Origin: Acinetobacter sp. ANC 3813
GTDB lineage: Bacteria; Pseudomonadota; Gammaproteobacteria; Pseudomonadales; Moraxellaceae
Reading direction: 5' to 3'
Assembly (NCBI RefSeq): GCF_002135435.1
Contig: NZ_NEGK01000018.1
Location: 1 to 54,808, forward strand
DNA length: 54,808 nt
The position numbers and the translations under genes were made by a program. Shown in pieces: positions 12,515-21,369 of this stretch (positions are counted from its first letter, which is position 1; every line of letters begins with the position of its first letter). The notes beneath the pieces are model-generated. The model saw only the letters and a list, made by a program, of their open reading frames with translations. It did not search any database and was not told the origin of the DNA.

Positions 12515-13939
12515 ATGCACTCATCTCCGAATGATGCTTCGCATCAGGGCAATTCTGCGCCATTAAAACGCGCTATGAGTACTCGACATCTGGTCATGAT
12601 TTCGCTTGGCGGCGCAATCGGTACCGGCTTATTTTTAGGGTCGGGTGAAGTCATTGCACAAACGGGGCCTGTTGGTGCCATTATTTCTTACTTTTTGGGC
12701 GGTATTATCGCCTATATGGTCATGCTGTGCTTAGGTGAGCTGGCGGTCCATATGCCTGAATCCGGCTCATTTGGCGCATATGCAACGCGCTATATTGGTC
12801 CAGGCACAGGCTATACCATGACGTGGCTATATTGGCTGACATGGTCTGTCACCTTAGGGACAGAATTCACTGCGGCGGCTTTGCTGATGCAGGAATGGTT
12901 CCCAGACAGCTCCATGTGGATGTGGACTTTAATTTTTGGCGCTTTCGTATTTAGCTTAAATATGATTTCAACCAAATGGTTTGCTGAATCTGAGTTTTGG
13001 CTCGCTTTGATTAAAGTCATCACTGTTGTTGCCTTTATTATTCTCGGTTTAATGGCTATTTTTGGCGTATTGGGTTACCGCGGCTATGAGTCGGCGCCGC
13101 TCTTCACCAATCTAACCGCGCAAGGCTGGTTCCCAGAAGGCCTATTTCCAATCTTCGCTACCATGCTGATTGTAAACTTTGCTTTTTCAGGAACTGAGTT
13201 GATTGGTGTAGCTGCCGGTGAAACCAAAGATCCTGCCAAAAACGTACCTAAAGCAATCAACACGGCTATTTTCCGCCTGCTGATTTTCTTTGTCGGTACC
13301 ATTATCGTCGTGACTGCCTTACTGCCGCATCAAGAAGCAGGCTTAGCCGCTGAAGGGGTCAGCAGCAGCCCATTCGTAACAGTATTCCAGCATATCGGCA
13401 TTCCGTATGCAGAAGACATTATCCGCTTTGTGATTATCACAGCATTGCTGTCTGCAGCCAACTCGGGCTTGTTCGCAGCCTCACGCATGATGTGGTCACT
13501 CTCGTATAAGAAACAGCTGCCTGCAGTGTTCTCTAAAGTAAATGCGCGCGGCATTCCTTATGTTGCAGTGATTGTCACCATGATAGGCGGCATGCCTGGC
13601 TTGCTGTCTGAACAGTTTGCGCCAGAAGCTATTTTTACCAATTTATTGGGTATTGCAGCCTTTACGATGGTCGTGGTTTGGATGAGCATCTGCCTCAGCC
13701 AATTTAATTTCCGCCGCCAGTGGTACAAAGATGGCCACACCAAAGCAGAACTCGGCTTTGCGGCGCCATTGTTCCCTATTGTGCCAATTTTAGGCTTTCT
13801 GTTCTGCTTCATTACATGCCTAAGCATGGTCTTTGATCCTGCGATGCGCATCAGCTTCTTTGGCTGCTTAGCGTTTATCGCGGCATGCTACATCAGCTAT
13901 TATGCCTTTTATCACCATAAAAGCGAATCGCAGAAGTAG
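12515..13939 (+). CDS. MmuP-like amino-acid permease (APC family), copy 2
   Basis: The 474-residue protein has the same 12-helix APC layout as the permease upstream and is clearly its paralogue along the whole length (RHLVMISLGGAIGTGLFLGSG, NFAFSGTELIGVAAGE, SAANSGLFAASRMMWSLS). Differences cluster in the loops and the C-terminus, as expected if substrate range diverged after a tandem duplication. Its N-terminal motifs are as close to remembered MmuP as copy 1. It has its own promoter and a strong terminator, so it is monocistronic. The substrate is inferred only as an amino acid or S-methylmethionine-like compound. Confidence 0.88.
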   Translation: MHSSPNDASHQGNSAPLKRAMSTRHLVMISLGGAIGTGLFLGSGEVIAQTGPVGAIISYFLGGIIAYMVMLCLGELAVHMPESGSFGAYATRYIGPGTGYTMTWLYWLTWSVTLGTEFTAAALLMQEWFPDSSMWMWTLIFGAFVFSLNMISTKWFAESEFWLALIKVITVVAFIILGLMAIFGVLGYRGYESAPLFTNLTAQGWFPEGLFPIFATMLIVNFAFSGTELIGVAAGETKDPAKNVPKAINTAIFRLLIFFVGTIIVVTALLPHQEAGLAAEGVSSSPFVTVFQHIGIPYAEDIIRFVIITALLSAANSGLFAASRMMWSLSYKKQLPAVFSKVNARGIPYVAVIVTMIGGMPGLLSEQFAPEAIFTNLLGIAAFTMVVVWMSICLSQFNFRRQWYKDGHTKAELGFAAPLFPIVPILGFLFCFITCLSMVFDPAMRISFFGCLAFIAACYISYYAFYHHKSESQK

Positions 13940-13966
13940 TCATCAATGACAATTTAGCAGCAAATT

Positions 13967-13992
13967 AGAGCAGCCTAGGCTGCTCTTTTTTT
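13967..13992 (+). terminator. Terminator after permease 2
   Basis: A 20-nt perfect palindrome AGAGCAGCCTAGGCTGCTCT is followed by a run of Ts. Confidence 0.9.
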
Positions 13993-14039
13993 ATTTATAC
14001 TGAATGGAAAATAACAGATTTGCATTCTGAGAGCGGCTT

Positions 14040-14945
14040 ATGAATATTGTTTTTATTCACGGGATGAATCAACAGCGCCAAACTGCACAATCTATAGAAC
14101 AACATTGGCTAAACCTATTAGAGCAAGGCCTAAGCAATACACAGCAGCTGAATTTTTTGCCTTATTTAAAACAGCATTTCCGCATGCCTTTTTATGGTGA
14201 TTTACTTTCGCGCCATCATTTGGAAAATACACTCAGCGCCAGCACCTTAATGCCTCAATCGTGGCCGCATTTCCCGTTTATCCATCCTGCAAAAATCGAA
14301 ACCGAACCTGCAAAGCATCAAGAACATCAGCCTGAAAGCAACCCCCTGCCCGAAATGCAGATGAATGATGAGTATAGTTTTAGCCATGAGCTGCATACCT
14401 TGAGCGCGCTAAGTAAAGATTATGCTTTACGCGACTTTGCCTTGCTGATGAATTATTTTCCAAAACTGCATGCCACACTGCTGCACAAATTTTTAGTGGA
14501 AACTTATCTGTATTTATCCAATCCGCATTTTATCCGTACTGTGCATATGCGCATCCATGAACAATTACATACATCCAAACCCAATGTACTTGTGGCGCAT
14601 TCTCTAGGTTCGGTCATTGCCTATCATTTCCTGCTGCTGCATCCAGAGCTGAATATTTCCAGTTTTATTACACTGGGTTCGCCCTTAGCTTTTCGTGTCA
14701 TTCAAGGGCATTTGCCGCAGCCTATTCAACGCCCAACGTCCATTAAAGGGGATTGGATTAACTTTTATTCACATGATGATTTTCTAACCGCATTTCCACT
14801 GCAGAATGCGCCTTTTGATTTCAGCCCTGAAATTATCAATCATCAAATCCGCACCTCAATTGACCGTCCGCATGATATAGACGGTTATTTAAAACATCCT
14901 GAAGTGATTCAAGCCATCGTTAATACGTTTAAAAATCCAGCATAA
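14040..14945 (+). CDS. Alpha/beta-hydrolase, lipase/esterase-like
   Basis: The 301-residue protein starts with the oxyanion-hole motif FIHGMNQQ and carries a nucleophile elbow AHSLGS near residue 187. FITLGSPLAFRV is the lipase-like strand that follows, and a late His (DRPHDIDGY) is a plausible third catalytic residue. There is no signal peptide, so it is probably cytoplasmic. It is His- and Gln-rich with a long insertion (about residues 70-115) between the first strand and the nucleophile. The substrate is unknown. It lies alone between the permease terminator and the tRNA-Glu cluster. Confidence 0.75.
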   Translation: MNIVFIHGMNQQRQTAQSIEQHWLNLLEQGLSNTQQLNFLPYLKQHFRMPFYGDLLSRHHLENTLSASTLMPQSWPHFPFIHPAKIETEPAKHQEHQPESNPLPEMQMNDEYSFSHELHTLSALSKDYALRDFALLMNYFPKLHATLLHKFLVETYLYLSNPHFIRTVHMRIHEQLHTSKPNVLVAHSLGSVIAYHFLLLHPELNISSFITLGSPLAFRVIQGHLPQPIQRPTSIKGDWINFYSHDDFLTAFPLQNAPFDFSPEIINHQIRTSIDRPHDIDGYLKHPEVIQAIVNTFKNPA

Positions 14946-15031
14946 ACAATGTAATTTTCATACTTTCCGGTCAGATTGTTTGAAATTCATGCACTCAGCA
15001 CCTAAAACTGAATTTATTTATAGAAATGCGT

Positions 15032-15060
15032 TTGACACCCCCCTATTTTCACCCTATTAT
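15032..15060 (+). promoter_or_regulatory. Sigma70 promoter of the tRNA-Glu trio
   Basis: TTGACA (15032-15037), a 17-bp spacer and TATTAT (15055-15060), with the same geometry as the single tRNA-Glu promoter upstream. Confidence 0.85.
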
Positions 15061-15077
15061 ACGCCCACCTCTGAAAC

Positions 15078-15153
15078 GTCCCTATCGTCTAGAGGCCTAG
15101 GACATCGCCCTTTCACGGCGGTAACCGGGGTTCGAATCCCCGTAGGGACGCCA
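15078..15153 (+). tRNA. tRNA-Glu (UUC), copy 2
   Basis: 76 nt, apparently identical in sequence to copy 1, with encoded CCA. First member of a three-gene transcript. Confidence 0.97.
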
Positions 15154-15177
15154 ATTTTCAGAAGTAGATTTTATTAA

Positions 15178-15253
15178 GTCCCTATCGTCTAGAGGCCTAG
15201 GACATCGCCCTTTCACGGCGGTAACCGGGGTTCGAATCCCCGTAGGGACGCCA
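15178..15253 (+). tRNA. tRNA-Glu (UUC), copy 3
   Basis: 76 nt, apparently identical to the other copies. It follows copy 2 after a 24-nt AT-rich spacer with no promoter of its own. Confidence 0.97.
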
Positions 15254-15298
15254 TTACTTCAAGCTAAAAGTAGCGGTTTAAAATTTATTTTCTGTACT

Positions 15299-15374
15299 GT
15301 CCCTATCGTCTAGAGGCCTAGGACATCGCCCTTTCACGGCGGTAACCGGGGTTCGAATCCCCGTAGGGACGCCA
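15299..15374 (+). tRNA. tRNA-Glu (UUC), copy 4
   Basis: 76 nt, apparently identical to the other copies. Last member of the cluster, followed by a terminator. Confidence 0.97.
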
Positions 15375-15397
15375 TATTCAAGATGGCAACATCTTAT

Positions 15398-15429
15398 AAA
15401 AAGCCCAAGCATTACGACTTGGGCTTTTT
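15398..15429 (+). terminator. Terminator of the tRNA-Glu cluster
   Basis: AAGCCCAAG pairs with CTTGGGCTT around an 8-nt loop, with an A tract before and T5 after. Confidence 0.9.
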
Positions 15430-15593
15430 ATTGTCTGCATTTTCTGCTGAAATTCAATACTGTAATCAGCCTTAAGTTCTACTAGCTGCTTCCACTCAGA
15501 GGCTGTGCCCGAAAATTTGCGTAGGTCAATCTGTGCAAGCATCGAAGCTTTCGTTATATTCATCTACTAAATAACCCTCAGCACAGAACGTAT

Positions 15594-16283
15594 ATGAATT
15601 CTGCAAAAATAACCCTGCATCATCTACCCAACTCACGTTCACAGCGAATTTTGTGGTTATTGGAAGAACTGGGTTTGAATTATGAATTGCAGATTTATGA
15701 TAATAAAAATGCTGCAGATGCGAAGAATACAAAACTAAAATTTCCCACACTCTGCTTGCAGCAAAATGATATTGTTCAGAAGCTGACAGAAAGCAGTGCG
15801 ATAGCTGAATATTTAGCACAGCATCAACAGCAACTGGTGTTAACACCGCACAATGAACATTATTGGCATTACTGCTTTTATCAGCATTATGCCGATGCCA
15901 GCTTCATGCCCAACTTGGCACTAAAACAGGTCTTTTCACAAATTGTTCAGCAAACGCCTTGGCTGCTGCGTTTTGTCAGCCTTGCATTTAAAGCAGCCTT
16001 TAACCGTGGTTATCTAAACTCGGAAATGAAGCAGCAGCTTAATCAGCTAAATACCCATTTACAGCAGCGCACTTGGCTGGCAGGAGCTCAATTCAGCATT
16101 GCAGATATTTTGCTATGGTTTCCACTGCACGCCAGCCAATATGCTTACCCGCAATTTTCTGACTATCCAGCGTTGAGCCAATATTTAATGCAAATAAAAA
16201 GCAGACCCGCCTTCCAAACTGCATTGCAAAAAGGACGCTGGTCTGCTGAAGAATTTCAGCGCTATTGGCAAATCACGCAATAA
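15594..16283 (+). CDS. Glutathione S-transferase family protein
   Basis: The 229-residue cytosolic protein has the thioredoxin-fold N-terminal domain of GSTs (LHHLPNSRSQRILWLLEELGL, catalytic Ser/Tyr region near residues 12-16). The glutathione-binding ESSAIAEYL motif is at about 65, and an all-helical C-terminal domain includes SIADILLWFPL. It would conjugate glutathione to electrophiles or act as a peroxidase; the substrate is unknown. It is a single gene, convergent with the oxidoreductase downstream. Confidence 0.88.
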   Translation: MNSAKITLHHLPNSRSQRILWLLEELGLNYELQIYDNKNAADAKNTKLKFPTLCLQQNDIVQKLTESSAIAEYLAQHQQQLVLTPHNEHYWHYCFYQHYADASFMPNLALKQVFSQIVQQTPWLLRFVSLAFKAAFNRGYLNSEMKQQLNQLNTHLQQRTWLAGAQFSIADILLWFPLHASQYAYPQFSDYPALSQYLMQIKSRPAFQTALQKGRWSAEEFQRYWQITQ

Positions 16284-16348
16284 ACTCAAAGCAGTTTATG
16301 TAATTCACCAGCCACACTGATAATTAACTCTAAATCGCAATTTTAATA

Positions 16349-17593
16349 CTAGGCCGATTTTCGTGAATTCACTCGGCCTTTTATCACCGCTGTTAAATTG
16401 CCTTTCAGATATTTAAAGAAGACTTTTAAAGGTGACAGTTTTGGATTCGGCTGTTTGCCTTCTGCAATGGCTTTAAACTGCGCGGCATACCAAACGATTT
16501 CCATAATCGCCATCTTGTCGACCATTGGGATACCGGTTTTAATTTTGTCTACGCCATAACGCACATCCTGCCCCGCGATCAAACGGTCTGCCAAGGCTGT
16601 TTCCACCGCAAATGGCCGCGCAATACCCACAAACTCACAGGCGCCGCTATCCAGCGCCGCATTCATACCTGCAACCGTGCGGAAACCGCCCGTCACCATG
16701 AGATGACATTTCACCTCTTTGCGGATGTTCGCGGCAAAATCCAAGAAATAAGCTTCGCGGGCAATGGTCGAAGCTTTGCGCTTATCTTCTTTCGCACCGG
16801 CCATCGCTGGCGCTTCGTAAGTACCGCCCGACACTTCAATCAGGTCAATACCGGCAGCATCAATGGCTTTAAATACAGTAATGACGTCTTCTTCTGTAAT
16901 ACCGCCGCGCTGGAAATCCGCCGAGTTCAGCTTCACTGCAATAATAAATTTATCTGAAGTCGCGGCACGAACGGCTTTGTAGATTTCCAATAAAAAGCGC
17001 ATACGGTTTTCCACCGTACCGCCCCATTGGTCGCTGCGCTGATTGGTGAGCGGCGATAAAAACTGGCTAATCAGGTAACCGTGCGCACCATGCAGCTGCA
17101 CACCTTCAAAGCCCGCTTTTTCACATACGGCTGCCGCGGTAGCAAAGCGCTGGATAATATCTAAAATTTCTTCTTCACGCAGCGCGCGCGGCGTGCCAAA
17201 GGTCGTGGCTAACATGGGGCTGAATGGCACTGCTGATGGCGCCACTGTTTCTTTATTTAAACCTTTTGGACATTGGCGGCCTGGATGCGACAACTGCACC
17301 AATTGCACCATGCCGTGCTTTTTACCCACATCCGCCCATTGCTTCAGCAAAGCCAAATCACGTTCCGTTTCTACACCCACTACGCCTGGCTCATTTTTGG
17401 CGCGTAAATCCACCATCACGTTACCCGTAATCGCGCAGCCTAAACCGCCTTTGGCCCATGCCTCATACAAGCCGAAATGCAAATGGTTTGGCTGGCCCTG
17501 AACATTGGCCAAAGCTTCGCTCATTGCACCTTTAATAATGCGGTTTTTAAATTGTGTATTGCGTATTCGAATCGGTTGGGCAAGGTGGCTCAT
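16349..17593 (-). CDS. NADH:flavin oxidoreductase, old yellow enzyme family
   Basis: The 414-residue protein is a single FMN-binding TIM barrel (MSHLAQPIRIRNTQFKNRI start; QLVQLSHPGRQ; GVQLHGAHGYLISQFLSPLTNQR; RSDQWGGTVENRM), plus a C-terminal tail. The HGAHGYL motif supplies the catalytic ligand pair. It lacks the iron-sulfur and FAD/NAD domains of the related fadH product at the window's left end. Such enzymes reduce activated alkenes; the substrate is unknown. A palindromic operator-like site lies about 70 bases upstream, so it may be induced by an electrophile through an unlinked repressor. Confidence 0.88.
   Translation of the reverse strand: MSHLAQPIRIRNTQFKNRIIKGAMSEALANVQGQPNHLHFGLYEAWAKGGLGCAITGNVMVDLRAKNEPGVVGVETERDLALLKQWADVGKKHGMVQLVQLSHPGRQCPKGLNKETVAPSAVPFSPMLATTFGTPRALREEEILDIIQRFATAAAVCEKAGFEGVQLHGAHGYLISQFLSPLTNQRSDQWGGTVENRMRFLLEIYKAVRAATSDKFIIAVKLNSADFQRGGITEEDVITVFKAIDAAGIDLIEVSGGTYEAPAMAGAKEDKRKASTIAREAYFLDFAANIRKEVKCHLMVTGGFRTVAGMNAALDSGACEFVGIARPFAVETALADRLIAGQDVRYGVDKIKTGIPMVDKMAIMEIVWYAAQFKAIAEGKQPNPKLSPLKVFFKYLKGNLTAVIKGRVNSRKSA
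16351..16384 (+). terminator. Weak terminator after the GST gene
   Basis: AGGCCGA (16351-16357) pairs with TCGGCCT around a long loop, followed by four Ts. The hairpin overlaps the last codons of the convergent oxidoreductase gene. Confidence 0.5.
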
Positions 17594-17663
17594 TTTGTTT
17601 TATTCACTTTTTGAGTTAATACCTTTACTCTAGCTGTATTTATTCTCACGTCAATAGCAGTTA

Positions 17664-17679
17664 GACAATATATATTGTC
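17664..17679. promoter_or_regulatory. Perfect 16-bp palindrome between the oxidoreductase and yejF genes
   Basis: GACAATATATATTGTC is a perfect palindrome. On the minus strand it overlaps a TTGACA hexamer (17682-17677) that could be a -35 element of the oxidoreductase gene. The size and position suit a TetR- or MarR-type operator. No regulator gene is adjacent. Confidence 0.5.
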
Positions 17680-17697
17680 AATTTATACAAGCCAGTA

Positions 17698-19290
17698 TCA
17701 ATACTGGCTGGCTTCAATCAATTTCTGTGTATATTCCGCTTGCGGATGTGCAAACAATTGATCAGTGTCTTGAAATTCGACCACTTGCGCATGACGCAGC
17801 ACCAGAACTTTCTGGCACAGCGCTTTCACCACCTGCAAGTCATGGCTAATAAAAAGATAGCTCATCCCTGTTTGCTGCTGTAAACGGCGCAGCAATTTCA
17901 CAATCGCACGCTGTGTAGTGCGGTCTAATGCCGAAGTTGGCTCATCCATAATCAGCACTTTCGGCTGCAATATCAACGCACGTGCCAGTGCAACACGCTG
18001 ACGCTGACCGCCTGAGAGTTCATGCGGATAGCGCTGTTTAAAACTTACGGGCAACTCGACCTGCTGCAAAGCGTCATCAATTTTTGCGTGGATTTGATCC
18101 GACGAAAGTTTTTTTAACGCCAAACCTTCACCAATGGTCTGTTCCACATTTAAACGTGGATTTAAGCTGCTAAATGGATCTTGAAACACAATTTGAAAGT
18201 CACTGCGTAAAGGCCGCAGCTTTTTCTCATTAAGCTGATTTAAATCCTGCCCTTGCAGCAAGATCTGTCCTTCGCTTTCAATTAAACGTGATACTGCCAA
18301 AGCCAAAGAGCTTTTACCCGAACCGCTTTCTCCAACAATGCCAATCGACTGGCCCTGCTGCAGCGCCATACTTAAAGGCTCTACCGCAACAAAATAATCT
18401 TTCACCCGATTCAGCAGACCTTGCTTAATGGGAAATTTCACACCGACATTGGACAGTTCCAGCACCGCAGGCTGAGGATCGAGCATTAAGGCCTCACCAA
18501 AGTCATGATTCAGCAAATCTTTGGTGTAGTCCTGCGCAGGCGCATTAAAAATCTGTTCGACCGCACCTTGCTCAACGGCTTGGCCTTGATGCATCACAAT
18601 CACTTGGTCGGCATATTTACGCACCAAGTTTAGATCGTGACTAATCAAAATCATGGCCATTTTACGGCTTTGCTGCAGCTCTTTAAGCAAGTTCAGAATC
18701 TGAGCCTGCAAGGTGACATCCAGCGCAGTCGTCGGCTCATCGGCAATCAAAATATCCGGATCCAGCGCCAAAGCCATGGCGATCATCACCCGCTGACGCT
18801 GACCGCCAGACAATTCATGCGGATAGCGCTTTAATTTTTCTTCAGGTTCTGAAATGCCGACATCATTCAGCAATCCAATCACCCGCTCACGGGTTTTGGC
18901 TTTTGACCAGCCGCGCAGCAGCAGGCTTTCTCCAATAATTTTTTCAACACGGTGCAGCGGATTCAGCGCTGTCATCGGCTCCTGAAAAATCATCGCGATT
19001 TTATCGCCGCGGATGCCCCGCAGCTGTGTTTGGCTCATACTCAGCAGATTTTGACCATTCAGCTGCACTTGCCCTGCAACGCGCAGGTTTTTAGGCAACA
19101 AACCCAATACAGCCAAACTGCTGATGGATTTTCCTGAACCGCTTTCACCGACAATTGCCAGCGTTTCACCCGCTGCCAGCTCAAAACTCAGCTGCTGCAC
19201 CAGAGGCTGCGCTTCATTGTGAATGCTTAGCTGCTGAACTGAAAGTATGCTGTTCGTTTGCGTTTTATTGACGTCTTGGATCGAATGCAT
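17698..19290 (-). CDS. yejF: Peptide ABC transporter ATPase with two ATP-binding domains (YejF-like)
   Basis: The 530-residue protein fuses two nucleotide-binding domains. Each has a Walker A GESGSGKS (near residues 48 and 345), a LSGGQRQRV signature and a Walker B (ILIADEP, VLIMDEP). It would energise the importer formed by the two permeases encoded just upstream. I chose ATG 19290 over the in-frame TTG 19308 because a strong GGGGAGG lies 8-9 nt before it and the length then matches E. coli YejF (529). It overlaps yejE by 26 bases. E. coli YejABEF is known for uptake of oligopeptides and microcin C. Confidence 0.92.
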   Translation of the reverse strand: MHSIQDVNKTQTNSILSVQQLSIHNEAQPLVQQLSFELAAGETLAIVGESGSGKSISSLAVLGLLPKNLRVAGQVQLNGQNLLSMSQTQLRGIRGDKIAMIFQEPMTALNPLHRVEKIIGESLLLRGWSKAKTRERVIGLLNDVGISEPEEKLKRYPHELSGGQRQRVMIAMALALDPDILIADEPTTALDVTLQAQILNLLKELQQSRKMAMILISHDLNLVRKYADQVIVMHQGQAVEQGAVEQIFNAPAQDYTKDLLNHDFGEALMLDPQPAVLELSNVGVKFPIKQGLLNRVKDYFVAVEPLSMALQQGQSIGIVGESGSGKSSLALAVSRLIESEGQILLQGQDLNQLNEKKLRPLRSDFQIVFQDPFSSLNPRLNVEQTIGEGLALKKLSSDQIHAKIDDALQQVELPVSFKQRYPHELSGGQRQRVALARALILQPKVLIMDEPTSALDRTTQRAIVKLLRRLQQQTGMSYLFISHDLQVVKALCQKVLVLRHAQVVEFQDTDQLFAHPQAEYTQKLIEASQY

Positions 19291-20278
19291 CACGCGCCGC
19301 CTCCCCAATATAAATCAATAATGACAATACAATCGCCAAGGTGAAAAAGCCTGAAAGCGCCAGCCACGGCGCGTTTAAGTTATTTTTACCTTGCAGTAGC
19401 AATTCACCTAAAGAGGCTGCGTCCGGCGGCAAGCCATAACCCAGAAAATCCAAAGCTGTTAAAGCGGTAATATTTGCGGTCAGCATAAAAGGCAGCTGCG
19501 ATAAACTTGAGCTCATGGCATTGGGTAAAATATGCCTAAAAATAATGGTTCGGTCAGATACACCCAAACTGCGCGCGGCCCTTACATAGTCAAAATTACG
19601 CGCACGTAAAAACTCTGCCCGCACCAGACCCACCAACGCTGTCCAGCCAAAAAGCAGCATAATCACAAACAGCCAATACACGCTTGGGGTAAACATGCTG
19701 ACCAAAATCATCACCATAAACAGCATAGGCAGACCGCCCCACACTTCTAAAATGCGCTGCCCAATTAAATCGATCCAGCCGCCATAATAGCCTTGCACCG
19801 CGCCGACAATAATGCCCAACACTGCTGATGTCAGCGTTAAAGCAAAGCCGAACAGCAGTGACACCCGCAAGCCATATAGTATGCGCGCCAGCACATCACG
19901 GCCTTGATCATCCGTGCCTAGCCAATTTTGCGAAGTCGGCTCTGACGGCACGGGTACAGCCAATTCTAAATTCGGAGTTTGATAGGAAAAATGATTGATC
20001 GGCCAAATAGCCCAGCCTTTTTCATTAATCATCTGCTGTACCGCTGGGTCTTTATAATCCGCTTCCGTTTCAAACACACCGCCGAATTCAGTTTCCGGAT
20101 AGCTTTTAAAGGCTGGAACATACAGACTGCTGCCGTACTTCACCAGCAGCGGCTTATCATTGGCAATCAGCTCTGCACCTAAGGACAAAACAAATATGAT
20201 CGCAAAAAGAATAAAACAGCCAAAACCCAATTTATTTTCTTTAAAACGCTTTAAACGAGCCTGCATGATGGGAGACAT
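19265..20278 (-). CDS. yejE: Peptide ABC transporter permease (YejE-like)
   Basis: The 337-residue inner-membrane protein has an N-terminal helix (LGFGCFILFAIIFVLSLGAEL) and a periplasmic loop. A five-helix binding-protein-dependent transport core follows, with the EAA-type coupling motif RAARSLGVSDRTIIFRHILPNA. GTDDQGRDVLARILYGLR is characteristic of the DppC/OppC/YejE class. Its start overlaps the yejB stop by one base (TAATG), indicating translational coupling. Confidence 0.93.
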   Translation of the reverse strand: MSPIMQARLKRFKENKLGFGCFILFAIIFVLSLGAELIANDKPLLVKYGSSLYVPAFKSYPETEFGGVFETEADYKDPAVQQMINEKGWAIWPINHFSYQTPNLELAVPVPSEPTSQNWLGTDDQGRDVLARILYGLRVSLLFGFALTLTSAVLGIIVGAVQGYYGGWIDLIGQRILEVWGGLPMLFMVMILVSMFTPSVYWLFVIMLLFGWTALVGLVRAEFLRARNFDYVRAARSLGVSDRTIIFRHILPNAMSSSLSQLPFMLTANITALTALDFLGYGLPPDAASLGELLLQGKNNLNAPWLALSGFFTLAIVLSLLIYIGEAARDAFDPRRQ

Positions 20279-21345
20279 TATTTTGCCCCCCGTGATTCAA
20301 AGTTAATGCGCGGATCGATCACCTGATACAGCACATCACTAATCAGCCTTAAAATCAGCCCCAATAAAGTGAAGATGAATAAAGTGCCGAAAATCACTGG
20401 ATAATCCCGCTGCACAATGGCTTCAAAGCCCAGCAAGCCCAACCCATCTAAATTGAAAATAATTTCAATAAATAAATTGCCGACAAAAAAGATGCCGATT
20501 AAAGCTTCTGGCAATCCCGCAATCACAATCAGCATGGCATTGCGGAATACATGACCGTACAGCACACGAGACTCCGTTAAACCTTTAGATCGCGCCGCCA
20601 GCACATACTGTTTATTCAGCTCTTCCATAAATGAATATTTGGTCAAATAGGTCAGTCCTGCAAAACCGCCAATCACCATCGCCAGCAGCGGCAAGGTCAT
20701 ATGCCAGAAATAATCCGCAATTTTTCCAAACAGGCTTAACTCAGCAAAGTTCTCTGAGACCAAACCCTGCAGCGGGAACCATTGGAAATAAGAGCCGCCG
20801 GCAAAAAATACAATCAGTAAAATAGCAAAAGCGAAGGCAGGAATAGCATAACCCACTGCCAGCAGCAGCGAGGTGGCCTTATCAAACAGCAAGCCGTGCT
20901 GACGCGCTTTTTTAATGCCTAAAGGAATAGACACCAAATAAATCAGCAATGTGCTCCACAACCCCAAGGATAGTGAGACGGGTAGCTTTTCCCACAACAA
21001 CTGGGTCACTGGCTTATCTTTAAAAAAACTGGTGCCAAAATCCAACGTGGCATAGCCTTTGAGCATATGCCAAAATCGGATATGGGCAGGCTGATCAAAA
21101 CCGTACTGCGCTTCAATCTTCTGCACCATGTCTTCGCTGAGGCCTTTCGCGCCTTGATACTTGCTGCCGCCTTGCGCTGTTTCACCGCCGCCGCCTATTC
21201 CCATACCTTGAAAAGATTCAGCCTGCTGAATGGCCTGTTCCACTGGCCCGCCAGGCGCGATCTGAATCACCACAAAGTTAATCAGCAAGATCACCAGCAG
21301 TGTCGGGATAATCAGCAGCAGCCGTTTTAATATATATGTGCCCAT
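20278..21345 (-). CDS. yejB: Peptide ABC transporter permease (YejB-like)
   Basis: The 355-residue permease starts with a membrane helix (ILKRLLLIIPTLLVILLINFVVIQIAPGG), typical of DppB/OppB/YejB proteins. It contains the YejB-style periplasmic stretch and an EAA loop (AARSKGLTESRVLYGHVFRNA). It forms the transmembrane channel with the YejE-like partner. AGAAGGAA lies 7 nt before ATG 21345. A glycine-rich stretch (GMGIGGGGETAQGG) in the first periplasmic loop may be a lineage-specific addition. Confidence 0.93.
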   Translation of the reverse strand: MGTYILKRLLLIIPTLLVILLINFVVIQIAPGGPVEQAIQQAESFQGMGIGGGGETAQGGSKYQGAKGLSEDMVQKIEAQYGFDQPAHIRFWHMLKGYATLDFGTSFFKDKPVTQLLWEKLPVSLSLGLWSTLLIYLVSIPLGIKKARQHGLLFDKATSLLLAVGYAIPAFAFAILLIVFFAGGSYFQWFPLQGLVSENFAELSLFGKIADYFWHMTLPLLAMVIGGFAGLTYLTKYSFMEELNKQYVLAARSKGLTESRVLYGHVFRNAMLIVIAGLPEALIGIFFVGNLFIEIIFNLDGLGLLGFEAIVQRDYPVIFGTLFIFTLLGLILRLISDVLYQVIDPRINFESRGAK

Positions 21346-21369
21346 TATTCTATTCCTTCTGCTTTGGGC

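Noticed and set aside
14980..15177. A 65-codon forward frame
   Set aside because: It runs through the tRNA-Glu promoter and the tRNA itself.
15078..15374. tRNA trio as a repeat array
   Set aside because: Each unit folds as a complete tRNA-Glu with CCA.
15378..15563. A 61-codon reverse frame after the tRNA-Glu cluster
   Set aside because: Its 3' end lies inside the tRNA terminator and no family is recognised; composition alone does not support a gene.
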